From Physcomitrium patens (taxonomy: Eukaryota > Streptophyta > Bryopsida > Funariales > Funariaceae), in contig NC_037253.1 of the NCBI RefSeq assembly GCF_000002425.4, positions 16,570,407 through 16,634,406 of the forward strand: 64,000 nucleotides of DNA. Direction: 5' to 3'. The position numbers and the translations under genes were made by a program. Within the stretch, counting starts at the first letter, position 1. Every line of letters starts with the position of its first letter. Of this stretch, positions 46,544-58,000 are shown one piece after another. Below the pieces are notes generated by a model that was not told the origin of the DNA, searched no databases, and saw only the letters and a list, made by a program, of their open reading frames with translations.

Positions 46544-48507
46544 TCACAGCGCCAAGACTTGGCATGCGCCCCGCGGCAGTGGATCAGCGAACTGAATTTT
46601 GCCACTTATATCTTCGTAAAACTTCAGTGAGGCAGACAATTTTGCAGGCTCTGTCTTGGAATTGCTCACCTCTACAAAAGCAACAGCTGCTCGGTTTGCT
46701 CCTATCCGAGGTTGCAAACCTGTACCAACAATACAAAGCTTTCCACCAAGACTCGCAAGCTCTGGGCCCCAGGCCAAAACAGGAGCAGAATCCTCCAGAA
46801 CTCCCTTGATTGTTTCCCAGGAGTCCTTCTTCCCATTGTACACAGAGATTTCATTCTTTCCTTCAAGTGAATGTGAATCGCCAACAGCATACAGCTTACC
46901 ATTCATAGCAGCAGTTTTAGACTGCCAACCTGCTCCATCCAAAGAAATTAGTCAATTATAGGAGCGGAATGCAAATGGAGCAGAATGGTGTCCGATATTC
47001 TATGATCTCCAATGTAGGCTTCAGATATCACATAACTTAATAACTGAAAAGATGTATATTCCGAAGAAGTCTTGATAAAATGATCACGCGATGGTGCTCT
47101 CACCTGTATTGAGACCATGGGCCATGTACACCCATTCATCTTGCTTTGGGTCGTAAACAAGCCCAACCAGATTCTCGCTGGAAGAGTTCACCACATAAAA
47201 CTTGTTATCAAGAACGGCAGAGTCATAAAGCTCCATAGAGATCTTCATGGACGAAATGCGGCGCCATTCGTTTTTTGCCGGGTTGTAAACCTCGGCAGTT
47301 GGTCCTGCATCTTGGTCACGTTCTGTAAATCCTCCGACGACATACAGCTGGTTGTTGATAACACCTGCTGACAAATGATGATTGTAAATGTGATCACAAC
47401 ATCGTGTAGAACATAATGGGGCGCACCGCACACATTGACATCGACGACATCGCGAGAGCTTTTGTTGTGGATCATCGGTTTAAGAAAATCTAAGTTACAT
47501 ATTAGATATATACAACTAGATCATAATAATAGACTGAAATTCCTGAGAAAGGTTGACCTGCCATGCATTTGGCCCGTGGAATAATCAGAGGAGCTGCAGA
47601 TTTCCAGGAGTAGAGTTGCATATCAAAGTATGAAACACGGCTGCATGCATTGCCATTGTCCAGTTGTCCTCCTACCACAAAAAGTTTACCATCCACTACT
47701 GCAGAGGCAGAGTTTCCAGCAGTGCGCTGTTCATTTGGTATAGCCGGGAGAGCAAACCATCGATTCGATTGTGGATCATAGCCATGCCATACGTTGGCTC
47801 TTGACATATCCTAATGAAGACATGAGAGCAAGTAGAGTTGAGGCCATTATTTCATTCTTTTAAGATACTCCACTCTTCAATTAGAAAACTAAAGCTGGAA
47901 CTATACCAGCTACGTTAATCCAGAAGAGGAGATTGACTTTTACTTTTGAGGCTTGTTGCATCATCAAATTTCTAATCTAGCTAACTCCTAAAACCATAAT
48001 AAAATGAGGCGATAGCTTCTTAATTGATTCGATTCAAAACACTAATAGGAGTCGCGAGTTTATGCTTGGTTTTAATTGGTACACGTTTCCTTTGCAATAA
48101 AATAAAAGAAATATTGTCACATGCAAAAAATCAAGCAAATCAGGTGACGAGTAAGAGATAAAAGAAATAAAGCAATGACTGAGGGAAGAGCGAAGGACGG
48201 GAAGTTTAGGTTAAAAGTATTGACATAGGTACTAACAACAGAGAAGCTATGCAGGAAAAGGTACCTGAGTCCACAAAAAGAGCCATTCTTCAGCTAGTGA
48301 AAGCTCTTGTCGGATGTCATACAAAACACGACTTTGCAAGAGAAGTCGCCAACTTCGACAAACTGCACTAAGAAGTGCATGTTGAGCACGTGGTACTCGT
48401 GCCAAGCAAAGACGTGCAAGCTCATCTGGAAGGGCAGGTATAAGACCCTGGTGCGGTTCGTCCTGCTTTACTCCTCTACGTCTTCTAGAACCAAACTCAG
48501 ATGCCAT
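46544..48507 (-). CDS. F-box/kelch-repeat protein (SCF ubiquitin ligase substrate adaptor)
   Basis: F-box proteins link SKP1-cullin ligases to substrates; kelch repeats form the substrate-binding propeller. Coding exons 48507-48265, 47810-47558, 47367-47104 and 46929-46544 join in phase with GT-AG introns to give 381 residues. F-box at about 22-62 (LIPALPDELARLCLARVP ... VCRSWRLLL). Kelch blades show the GG signatures at GKLFVVGG (122-129) and NQLYVVGG (171-178), followed by weaker ones (NKFYVVNS, GKLYAVGD, GKLCIVGT). The start ATG has good context (CAGCCATGGC), and a likely intron acceptor 12 bases upstream (TATACAG at 48526-48520) implies a spliced 5' UTR. No breaks. The exact Arabidopsis counterpart and substrate are not determined. 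Confidence 0.92.
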
Positions 48508-51500
48508 GGCTGACCGTGTCTGTATAATATAAAGAATGCAAATTAGACAGAACAATTCTTCTCTCACATGCTGCAATAAGTGAAAAGTCCTAGGCAGTAA
48601 GCATCTTCAATAAAGAAAATGCGAGGGATTAACTACATCGTTGACAACGTGACCTCAAAACTGCTAAGGACCTAAGCGACAAGTATGCCAAATTAGAACG
48701 TTAATTCAGATCCACCTATTTTTTCAGTGCAGACCTCTCCTCCAAACTACAGAAGAGAAGGCTAGGTTTTGCAAACATCCTCTTGAAAAGTCTGAAGTAA
48801 AAGCGCAGAATCATTTTTGTAGCCTCCGAACCAAACTTCGGGGTATGAACCAAGCAGTTGATGTTCTAAAGGATTGGAGTAAACATAGTTTGCGGCCCTC
48901 TCATTAAAAAAGTATCCTCGCACGGCATCGTATATTATGAAGTATAACTTCACGCGATATACCTAAAATAGGGCACAATGGTCTCACCTGGACTTTCATC
49001 CCCTTCTGTCTGGACGACATCAGCTCCTTCAAGCTTATGTTCCTTGTGGAACGCCTCATCAAGAAGTTTCTTAACAATGAGTTACAAGAGTCTCATAACC
49101 ATTGCGTGAGCCATGAAGTTCAATTCACCACGCAGGGCCTGTTCTGAGAAATGAAAGCTGATGTTGATCAGGCTTCACTTGTGTACACATGCAGTGACAG
49201 TCCAAAATTGGAACCAGAAAGTAAAAGTGTGTATACAGGGACATGAATATATAGAAGTCATGATTTGCTAAATATTAAGTATAGAAGCTATATTTTGCTA
49301 ATTTTTGAGGCGCTCAAAAGGTATTCTTTGATTAATCCTCAATATACAGCTCAACCCTAAAAATGACATAGTAGCAGCTGTGGAGATCAAACGCGCGATG
49401 TTTTTGTAGACCCTTGTACAATAGCCACACAACTCGCCCACTTCTCATTGCGAAGACATCTTCACTCTGCGCACATAGTGTACCTAAAATTCAACGCAGA
49501 AACCCTATATCGAAACATGCTTGCTTGTGTGCAAATCGCAAACACCACGCGAGCTCCCAAAAAGAGTAAGACAAGCTTGTAATTAAGATCTGTGACTCTT
49601 CCACCTCCAGTCACTTACACCCCCACATTACACGCATCATCTGTACGATCAACAAGCGACATCGCGACTTGTCAAGCCCTCGGTATTTCAGGCTGTCCGT
49701 AAGAATATGCTTGTGGTTGCCTCGGAAAAGATTCCGATGGAAATCCCATAGAAGTAAAGCAAGAGAACAATTGAGACTATAGCATCGCCAATCGACAATT
49801 GCCTTGACCTTGACTGCAAGCTTTATAAGGAAAAAAACAGCGAAAAAATGACATCCTAATCCTCCCCAATGCTTCCAACTCCCAGCAAGCAACATCTAAA
49901 GACATGTAACCAGTCCTTCCCTTCACATCAACAGGAAAAACAGACGTATGAGCCACCCCTCGCCTGCATCCATTCTACCACATTTCCTATTAAACAAAAT
50001 TAATCAACGATCTCCAGAACCGCTGCACGATTCAGGCCCACCCACCCCATTCTCACATCCTCACCCACAAGAAAGCCGTCGTAACGTAACCAATTAGCCA
50101 TGAAACCCAGAGGATGATCCACGTACCCACCAAACCAACACATACACATACGACATGCCAAAATGCTCTCAAGCTTCCTTCCGCCTCTGTGCACATATAC
50201 ACCCCCAATCGACAACCACCTGTTCAAACCTCCCAAGGCAACCAAGAAAGTAATCCGCACACAACATACCCACATCCGTCTCCACTTTCCTGTGATCTCT
50301 CCTCCCCGCACGTATACACTACTCGCTCTATCTTCCGCTACGACACTCCCCGCGGTCCCTCAAAGAAAACCCAATAATGAGGAATTGCAATCGGCCAAGG
50401 ATTGCGTGCAGCAACGAGTGCTTGGGTTGCAAGCAGTGCTGCACGAGGCTCTCATCATCACCAGACCAGGCCTCTGCCACCCGCAGAATCCCTTTACTAC
50501 CGGTAACTCGTGATCTACATAGGTAAAGCAAGTCGCTGCCTAGTAACTCCCCAATACCTCTGGTCGCTACGGCGCTTAAAAGATGGTTCTTACGACGATC
50601 ACGATTGTCTGCTAATCTTTTCTATTGGACCCAATATGTATGCTGACAGGAGCGTGCAAGTCCCCATCCCTTCCCTTCCCCTTCTTCTCATTCCACTTCT
50701 GCCTCCACTTTATTACCTCAGGTACTCTTTAACGCCATCTCTCAAGACAGTTGTGTGTGTTCACGGTTGACTCCCACCCCCGCAGGAATGGCGAGACGTC
50801 TTGTTCTGCTAAAGATACCGAGGATTCGCTGCAGTGTGTCGTGGACATGTGCACATGATTCAGGATGATGCTCCTTGGAACTGGCCTCTGAAGGTGGAGG
50901 GGATCACTTGTTGGCGTAACGAGCCACAAATGGTATGATTCCATAAACAGGTGAACTTAACGTGAAGCAAGGAGGTATGGTGTGATTTTAATGGAGATCC
51001 GAAGGAGATGTAAGGACGGAATCAACAAAGCTGATGAGATGCTCGGAGGACAGGAAAAAAAAAAAGCTTTTAGGAGAAGTCTTTAGCATTACGAACAGTA
51101 GAAGAAAACGAATATGACATTGTCGGCACGGGAACAATAAACGCAACTGACTGAAATTAGGGTTTCTGAATACACGTCGAAACAGTGGAAGTGGTATGGC
51201 GGTGCGCACTACATGAGCAACCGTTGTGGGATCTGGGTCGAGGTGAGTGCAGGCTCTAAATCGGCACAACTCTCAACACAAAAGCTTCGGAGGTTATGGT
51301 AACCAGTTTTGATAACACATATTAAGAAAAGCCTCCACAAGCCTCCATTTCAGGAACGAGCTGGAATGCGAAATTGGGTCACGTCGGCCCCACTGAAAAG
51401 CTCACTCCGCAAAGAAATGGAAAACTCATGTGCAATGCGATCGATCTCTACTCTCGCAATGCCTTCATCATCTGAGACGTAATCCAAGAGCTCCACGCAG

Positions 51501-51950
51501 TAACAAAGCAATCTATCTCTCCCTCCCTCCCTCTCTTTCTCCAAGGTTACTGGTGGCATCCAGCTTGTCGAATTGCGCGAGTACATTCTCCAGGGAGCCA
51601 GCGTTGTCAATGAATTCATTAGCCATCATAAAAATTATGGTCCAATAAACGCTGGAAATCACTCGACAATCATGTACGATCAAATTAACTGGGTTGAAGC
51701 ATTCCGTCGGCGGTAGCTCCCGAGCAGCGCCATCCACCACCACCACCCACCATCACCACGAGGTCGGCGATGCAATCAATTCATGTCCATCGCAGCGAGC
51801 AGCGAGATTTCTGTAGTCGCTGGTGGTTGTGTAAACCACGGAGACAGAAGACCCTAATCCTAATTCTCCACAGCTTTGCTCTTGTTGCCCCTCCATGGAA
51901 TATCCCAAAAATAGAGTTAATTCATTTTTCGATATTGGTATTATGGTGGT
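48508..51950. other. Upstream region of the F-box/kelch gene, no further gene supported
   Basis: Composition is gene-like (higher GC) and should contain 5' UTR exons and promoter. Several open frames (48762-48953 minus, 50163-50513 plus, 51513-51746 minus) lack recognisable domains; the last, with FIDNAGSLENVLAQFDKL, looks peptide-like but I cannot assign it. Pyrimidine-rich runs lie at about 50670-50710 and 51515-51545. Confidence 0.4.
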
Positions 51951-52456
51951 GAGTTTCTGTAGCTTAAATTATATTTGATGGGAATAATATGCTTGGTTAG
52001 AATTGTATAGTTTTTGTTACTAGATTAGGAGACAACTTTTGTCAACAACTAAAATAAAATTAAGTTAATTTGATATAAAATTTTGTTTTGTATAGTTTTA
52101 ATCGTTTTTCACTCTTCTTTTGTATTCATTCAAGCTGTGAATAAGGAATGATAAACAAGCAATTTAAAAAGTTTTTTTTTTTTGTGCATAAATGTCTTTC
52201 TACGGATATCCATCTGCAAAAGGTCAAGAAATATTCAAGTCTTTATTAATTGCCAACTTTATACAAGAAATTGAACAATGTATTAAATCTTTGGTGCCTC
52301 CATTGCCTTGTTCTAGCTTTATTCTACCATATTAAAGTAAATACAATTCTTATCTTATTTTAGTTTTGTATGGATATGTTAGTGAGTCTTCAACCCTTTT
52401 GTCTTTAAATATTTTTAACATTAAAATCAACTATATAAATTATAAATATAATTTGA

Positions 52457-52486
52457 TGTATGTATGTATGTATGTATGTATGTATA
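52457..52486. repeat. (TGTA)n microsatellite
   Basis: Seven consecutive TGTA units followed by TATATA. Confidence 0.9.
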
Positions 52487-52548
52487 TATATGAAAAAAAT
52501 TAAAAACTCATTAAAAAAATTAAACATTTTAATTCTATATGGAGGCCA

Positions 52549-52775
52549 CATAATTAGCTTGTTCTGCAAGCTATCAACACATGTGGCACATGTGTAGCTT
52601 GTTGACAAAGTTTTTAACCTACCAATCAACTACAAACATATGTAAAGTCAAAACAACGTCTACAAAGCTTCAAAGAAGCTTTTTTAGAAGGTAATATGAA
52701 AGTAATCTACTTTTACTTAATTCTACCTATTCATATCACTTAGGTAACAATTATAGTAGATATATATCAATGACA
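52549..52775 (-). repeat. Inverted, decayed LTR remnant of the TE-C family
   Basis: Read on the minus strand it aligns with the first half of the TE-C LTR: starts near TGTCATTGATA (52775 downward), then blocks matching AAGTAGATTACTTTC, AAGCTTCTTTGAAGC, TTTGACTTTACAT, TAGTTGA and the GCCACATGTGTTG region. Similarity fades at about 52549. No coding part is attached. It lies about 520 bp upstream of TE-C in opposite orientation. Confidence 0.6.
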
Positions 52776-53291
52776 ATAATTTATATCTATTTTTTATGTG
52801 AATATAAGTTACATCTTATTATTTAATAATTACTTGAAGTATATAGTGGTCATTTTTTTTCATAATTTTTTTTCAAATATAATAGTACATTCAAAACTAT
52901 ATGTATATAAAAATAAAAAATAAAAATATCTTTGAAAATATATATTAATTGTTTGTTCTTTGTTCCAACTTTTGATTCTATGTTTTGTTATCTTATTAGT
53001 ATTTTTTTTGTTTATATTTTTATTATATTTTTTTTCTATTTTTTTCTTTGTTATTCATAACAACTAACTAATCTTCAATTAAGATAATAAATAGGAATTC
53101 AAAAGTCTAATAAGGCACAAGTAAAAACAATATAATTTTGAAGTCTGAATGAAATATGTACTATAAAACAAGAAAAAGTTTTAAATAACAATAGAAGATG
53201 TTTAAAGAATAATGTTGCATAAGAATTCGGTTATAAAGTTCCAATTGGTGCTGAACAAATTTTATTTTTTTATGTAATTTCAAGTATTGCA

Positions 53292-53821
53292 TGTCACGGA
53301 CATACATATAATTACCTATATGAATAGATAAAAGTATGTAAAAGTAGGTTAATTGTGTAATATCTTCTAGAGAAGCTTCTTAGAAGCTTCATAGACGTTG
53401 CTTTGACTTTATAGGAGTCTATAGTTGACTTTTAGGTTAGAAACTTGGTCAACAAGTTAGCCATGTGCCACGCATGTTGGAAGCTTAAAGAACAAGCTAA
53501 CTACGTGGTCCATCCATAGAAAACTTGCCTTGCAAGCAAAGGCATGTGGCCTAGAAAGTCAACATATATTGGAGGTCTTATAGAACATCGCCACGTGGCT
53601 TCTAGTTAGATAGTATATATAGAGGCAAGAGTGAAGCCCTCTTCACTCTTGTCAACTCCTTTCTTGCTTCTAGTCTAGTTTCAAGGGCCTCTAGTTTTCT
53701 TGTATTTTGGCAATAGCCATTCCAGTTTCTTTCTTAATATACATATTTCTATTTTGTCCTATTTCTTTTTGAGAAAAGTCTCACTTACTCTTTAGCTTTC
53801 ATCGAGTTCTTGTCCCTGACA
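53292..53821 (+). repeat. 5' LTR of TE-C
   Basis: TGTCACGG...CCTGACA. TATATATA at 53614-53621; predicted transcript start near 53645-53647, about 32 bases on. U3 holds two GAAgcTTC palindromes (53372-53379, 53383-53390), weaker heat-shock-like units than in TE-A and TE-B. Confidence 0.95.
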
Positions 53822-53832
53822 GATTGACAAGA
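53822..53832 (+). promoter_or_regulatory. Self-complementary primer-binding site of TE-C
   Basis: TTGACAAGA at 53824-53832, two bases after the LTR, is the reverse complement of TCTTGTCAA at 53647-53655 in the predicted mRNA 5' end. Nine pairs. Confidence 0.6.
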
Positions 53833-53840
53833 ATACACTT

Positions 53841-53950
53841 ACAATATCAGAGCTTTGTCTTTTCTTGATTAAGAGTGGATTACCCCTTTTTCTTGATAAG
53901 ACATAAGCGCATTAGAAGTTGCGGATTACCCTCTTTTAAATTGATATTGT
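53841..53950 (+). other. Leader hairpin module of TE-C
   Basis: Closed by ACAATATCA (53841-53849) and TGATATTGT (53942-53950), nine perfect pairs. It contains GTGGATTACCCC and GTTGCGGATTACCC and the inner stem TTAGAAG/CTTTTAA. Single copy here. Confidence 0.55.
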
Positions 53951-54033
53951 TCTTAGTATTTTCTTTGTTATCAATTCCTCTCTTCTATTTGTTTTGAGCG
54001 TTGTTAGACATCTTCTCTTTTCTAAGTGCTACT

Positions 54034-55041
54034 ATGGCAGAGCTTGTTGAAATGAAGAGTGCAATGGCACAGATGCAAGAACAATTGAGGGAGTTAATGC
54101 TTGCGATGCATCAACTCAATTTACCACCACAAGGAGCAACAAGAATGGTAGGAAGTGAAGATATAGAGATGATTGGGGCTGCTTCAACATCTGCACCAAA
54201 CCATGTCCCTTCTCCCAGAATGGAACACCCTTCGAGTGTTAGAGAACCGAGAGTTGCCTTGCCCGAGAAGTTTGATGGTACCAGATCCAAGTTTCGAGGA
54301 TTCATCAATCAGGTCCAACTAGTGATTGAACTTCAACCCCAGAGCTATCCAACTCCAGGGTCACAAGTAAGATTCATTGGTACACTTCTTTCAGGTTCAG
54401 CATTGTCATGGTTTTCATCTTTTCTTGAACGACGAGATCCAATATTGGATAATCTGGAGGCTTTTTTGGCGGAGTTTCGATCCATGTTTGGAGAACATGA
54501 TGCAATTCGTGTTGCAACCAACAAGATCCGTATTTTGCGACAAGGCAATCGATCAGTAACATTATATGCTTCACAATTTCGACAACTTGCAACTGATATC
54601 AAGTGGGATGATGTCGCACTTGTGAGTCAATTTCTCTACGGATTACAATATGAGGTAAAGAAATTGATGCTTAATCTACCTGATCCTCAAACATTGAGTC
54701 AAGCAATTGACTTTGCTGTGAAGTGCGACAATCGACTTTTTGAATTTCGATCCGAGAGTCGCACAAGTGGGCCTCAACGTTACTACAATTCAATGGCAAC
54801 ACCGACGTCTCCTCAACACATACCTTCGGAAGTAGAGGATATGCAAATTGATGCGGTACGTTTCAAACCTCTTACTGAGCAAGAAAAGTCTCGTCGTCAA
54901 CAAGAAGGATTGTGCTTATATTGTGGAGAATCTAAGCACACTGCTCAACATTGTCCAAAGAAGCGACGTAACTACAAAATGAGGAGTACGGCTGTCAAAG
55001 AAGACAGTATGTCGGAAAACGAGTACGTCCAGCTACAATAG
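54034..55041 (+). CDS. gag: gag polyprotein of TE-C
   Basis: 335 codons to TAG at 55039-55041. The first ATG in the frame, 54034, is used; it matches the gag start of TE-D. Structural protein forming the virus-like particle in the cytoplasm. N-terminal coiled-coil-like segment (AELVEMKSAMAQMQEQL, residues 2-30), capsid core from FDGTRSKFRGFINQ (about 90) to about 240, and the CCHC zinc knuckle CLYCGESKHTAQHC near residue 302 that binds RNA. Ends in overlap with pol in the -1 frame; the frameshift candidate lies at 55014-55020. Intact. Confidence 0.95.
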   Translation: MAELVEMKSAMAQMQEQLRELMLAMHQLNLPPQGATRMVGSEDIEMIGAASTSAPNHVPSPRMEHPSSVREPRVALPEKFDGTRSKFRGFINQVQLVIELQPQSYPTPGSQVRFIGTLLSGSALSWFSSFLERRDPILDNLEAFLAEFRSMFGEHDAIRVATNKIRILRQGNRSVTLYASQFRQLATDIKWDDVALVSQFLYGLQYEVKKLMLNLPDPQTLSQAIDFAVKCDNRLFEFRSESRTSGPQRYYNSMATPTSPQHIPSEVEDMQIDAVRFKPLTEQEKSRRQQEGLCLYCGESKHTAQHCPKKRRNYKMRSTAVKEDSMSENEYVQLQ

Positions 55042-58000
55042 GGACCGTGCGGCTGGAATCGTGTACAACTTCTAATAAAAGTCCTATCCTCTCCTCAAAA
55101 CCATCTCCTTGTTTTATAATAGATGTGCGTTTAGGACCTAATAATTACAAAGCCTCTGCCTTGGTAGATTCAGGAGCCTCATCTTGTTTTTTAGATGAAG
55201 AATTTGCTAGATGTCATAGAATATCATTAATACAAAAAACTAAACCTGTACACGTAGAAGTCATAGATGGTCGTCCGTTGTCTTCTGGAGATGTAACTCA
55301 CGAAACACTTCCTGTAGATATAGTAATAAATGGTCATAGTAGTTGCGTAATTTTTAATATAATTAGATCTCCCTCTAATCCAGTAATTTTAGGCTTATCA
55401 TGGTTAGAAAAGTATAATCCTCGAATAGATTGGATTTCTCGTAAACTTGATTTTCCTCAGAGCATTAGTAACAGTTCTATTAACCAAGTAAAAAACCATG
55501 AGTCTAGTATAGTAAAACTCACACCTATAGGTGCAAAAGTATTTATACACGCAGCAAAAGAAGGATCAACTTTTGCTATTTATGCTGCACCTATTTCTGA
55601 AAGCGTAAAGACTTCAAGTGGCATTCCAAGTCAATATCAGGATTATCAAGACGTTTTTGAAAAAAAGAATGCAGATATTCTTCCTGAGCATCGCCCATAC
55701 GATTGTTCAATCGATCTCAAGGAAGGAACTCAGCCACCATTTGGACCAATTTACAGTTTATCGCAAGATGAGTTGGCTGAACTCAAGACATATATTGACG
55801 AGAATTTAGCGAAGAATTTCATACGCCATTCAAAATCTCCAGCAGGAGCTCCAATTTTATTCGTAAAGAAAAAAGATGGATCTTTACGAATGTGTGTTGA
55901 CTATCGAGGACTCAACAAGATCACAATCAAGAACAGGTATCCATTACCTTTGATATCAGGACTCCTTGACCAGTTAAATCAAGCTAAGATCTATACAAAA
56001 ATAGATCTAAGAGGAGCATATAATCTAGTACGGATCAAAGAAGGAGATGAATGGAAGACTGCGTTTCGAACCAGGTACGGGCATTTTGAATATAATGTCA
56101 TGCCTTTTGGACTCACGAATGCACCAGCTGCTTTTCAACATCTCATGAATGATGTATTTCGTGAATTCTTAGACAATTTTGTCGTCTGCTACCTAGACGA
56201 TATCCTGATTTATTCTAAGAATGTTGAAGAACATGAAATACATGTTCGTCAAGTATTACAAAAACTCAGAGATGCAGGATTGTACGCCAAGATGGAAAAG
56301 TGTGTATTTCACACTACTCAAGTTGATTTTTTAGGATACATCATTTCAAATGATGGTCTTATGATGGATTCTAAGAAAGTCCAAACAATCATGGATTGGA
56401 AGATTCCAAAGACTGTGAGAGATGTCCAATGTTTCTTGGGATTTGCCAATTACTATCGGATCTTCATCAAAGACTTCTCACGAGTTGCAGCTCCACTTAC
56501 ATGCTTGACTAGTAAAGATAAATTCCAATGGAATCAAGAAGCGGAAGCAGCATTTGAAGCCTTGAAGACATCGTTTGTCTCTGCACCAGTCTTATATCGT
56601 GTTGATTTTTCCAAGGCATTTTTTATGGAAACAGACGCATCGGATTTTGCCTTGGGTGCAGTTTTATCACAAATGGGAACAGATGACAAACTTCATCCGA
56701 TAGCTTTTCATTCAAGAAAATTCTCAGCAGCCGAGATCAATTATGAGATCCACGATAAAGAACTTCTTGCAATCATGGATTCCTTTCAAGAATGGCGTCA
56801 TTATCTAGAAGGTGCTTCTAGTCCAGTCACTGTGTATATAGATCACAAGAACCTCGAGTATTTCATGTCAACACGCGTGTTGAATCGTCGTCAAGCTCGT
56901 TGGAGTATGTCTTTGTCAAGATTCGACTTCATTATCACTTATCGGCCAGGAAAACAACAAGGTTTGTCCGATGCCCTGTCTAGACGTTCTTATTTTGCAC
57001 CAAAAGAAGGAGATGCAGCTTTTGAGCAACAAAGAACGGTCCTCTTGAAACCGGAGCAATTTCATCTCCGAGCAGTGAAATCAACATTGACTGTTGATTC
57101 AACTTTTCTCAAGCAAATCCAGTCCAGTATGTCCTCAGACCCTCTTGTTCATGATATCGAGAATAATTCTTCCAAGTCTCATGATTCTTCTAAGTTCGAG
57201 TTCAAGAATAATCTATTATATTTTGAAGGACGCCTATATGTTCCAGAAGGAAAAGCACGTTTGCGTGTTCTTCAAGCACGTCATGACTTTCCAGCAGCAG
57301 GGCACTTTGGATATAATAAGACTCTGGAACTCATATCAAGAGATTTTTGGTGGCCACAAATGTGGAAGTCAGTCAAAGACTTTGTACAATCATGTGATAT
57401 TTGTTCAAGATCAAAAATTCCTCGACATCGACCTTACGGACTTCTTCAGCCATTACCTATACCAGAACAACCATGGTCTTCTGTTTCTATGGATTTCATC
57501 ACAGATCTTCCAAACTCAAGATCTTATGATTCTATATTTGTGATAGTAGATCGTTTCACCAAGATGGCACATTTTATGTCATGTACAAAATCTATCACAG
57601 GTGAAGAAACAGCTAAGCTTTTCATTGATAATATCTATCGCTATCATGGATTACCTAAAGATATCATATCGGATAGGGGAACTCAATTTGTGTCAAGATT
57701 CTGGAGGATTCTTTTCAAGATTTTAAAAGTAGACATAAAGCTATCTTCAGCTTTCCATCCTCAAACTGATGGACAAACAGAGCGCGTAAACCAAGTCTTG
57801 GAACAGTATTTAAGGTGTACCATCAACTACCAACAAGATGATTGGACAAACCTTCTGCCATTGGCAGAGTTTGCTTATAATAATACGGTACATTCCTCCA
57901 CGCAACAAACACCTTTCTTTGCCAATTATGGCTATCATCCACGACTTGATACTTTTGATTTTTCAAAAGTTGATAATCCTGCAGCAGAAGATATGGCAAA

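Larger units (their letters stand above)
51951..53286. other. AT-rich spacer before TE-C
   Basis: Low-GC DNA with poly-T and TA runs and no coding frame. It includes a TGTA microsatellite and an inverted LTR remnant listed separately. It ends at the TTGCA target site of TE-C. Confidence 0.55.

Noticed and set aside
51513-51746. 77-codon minus frame with FIDNAGSLENVLAQFDKL
   Set aside because: Peptide-like in part but ends in a low-complexity GEREGGRER run from a CT-rich tract and has no supporting exons or known family.
53843-53856. ATATCAGAGCTTTG as a tRNA-iMet primer site (usual TGGTATCAGAGC)
   Set aside because: It lies about 20 bases after the LTR, not next to it, lacks TGG, and recurs in every leader module, so it is part of the hairpin module.
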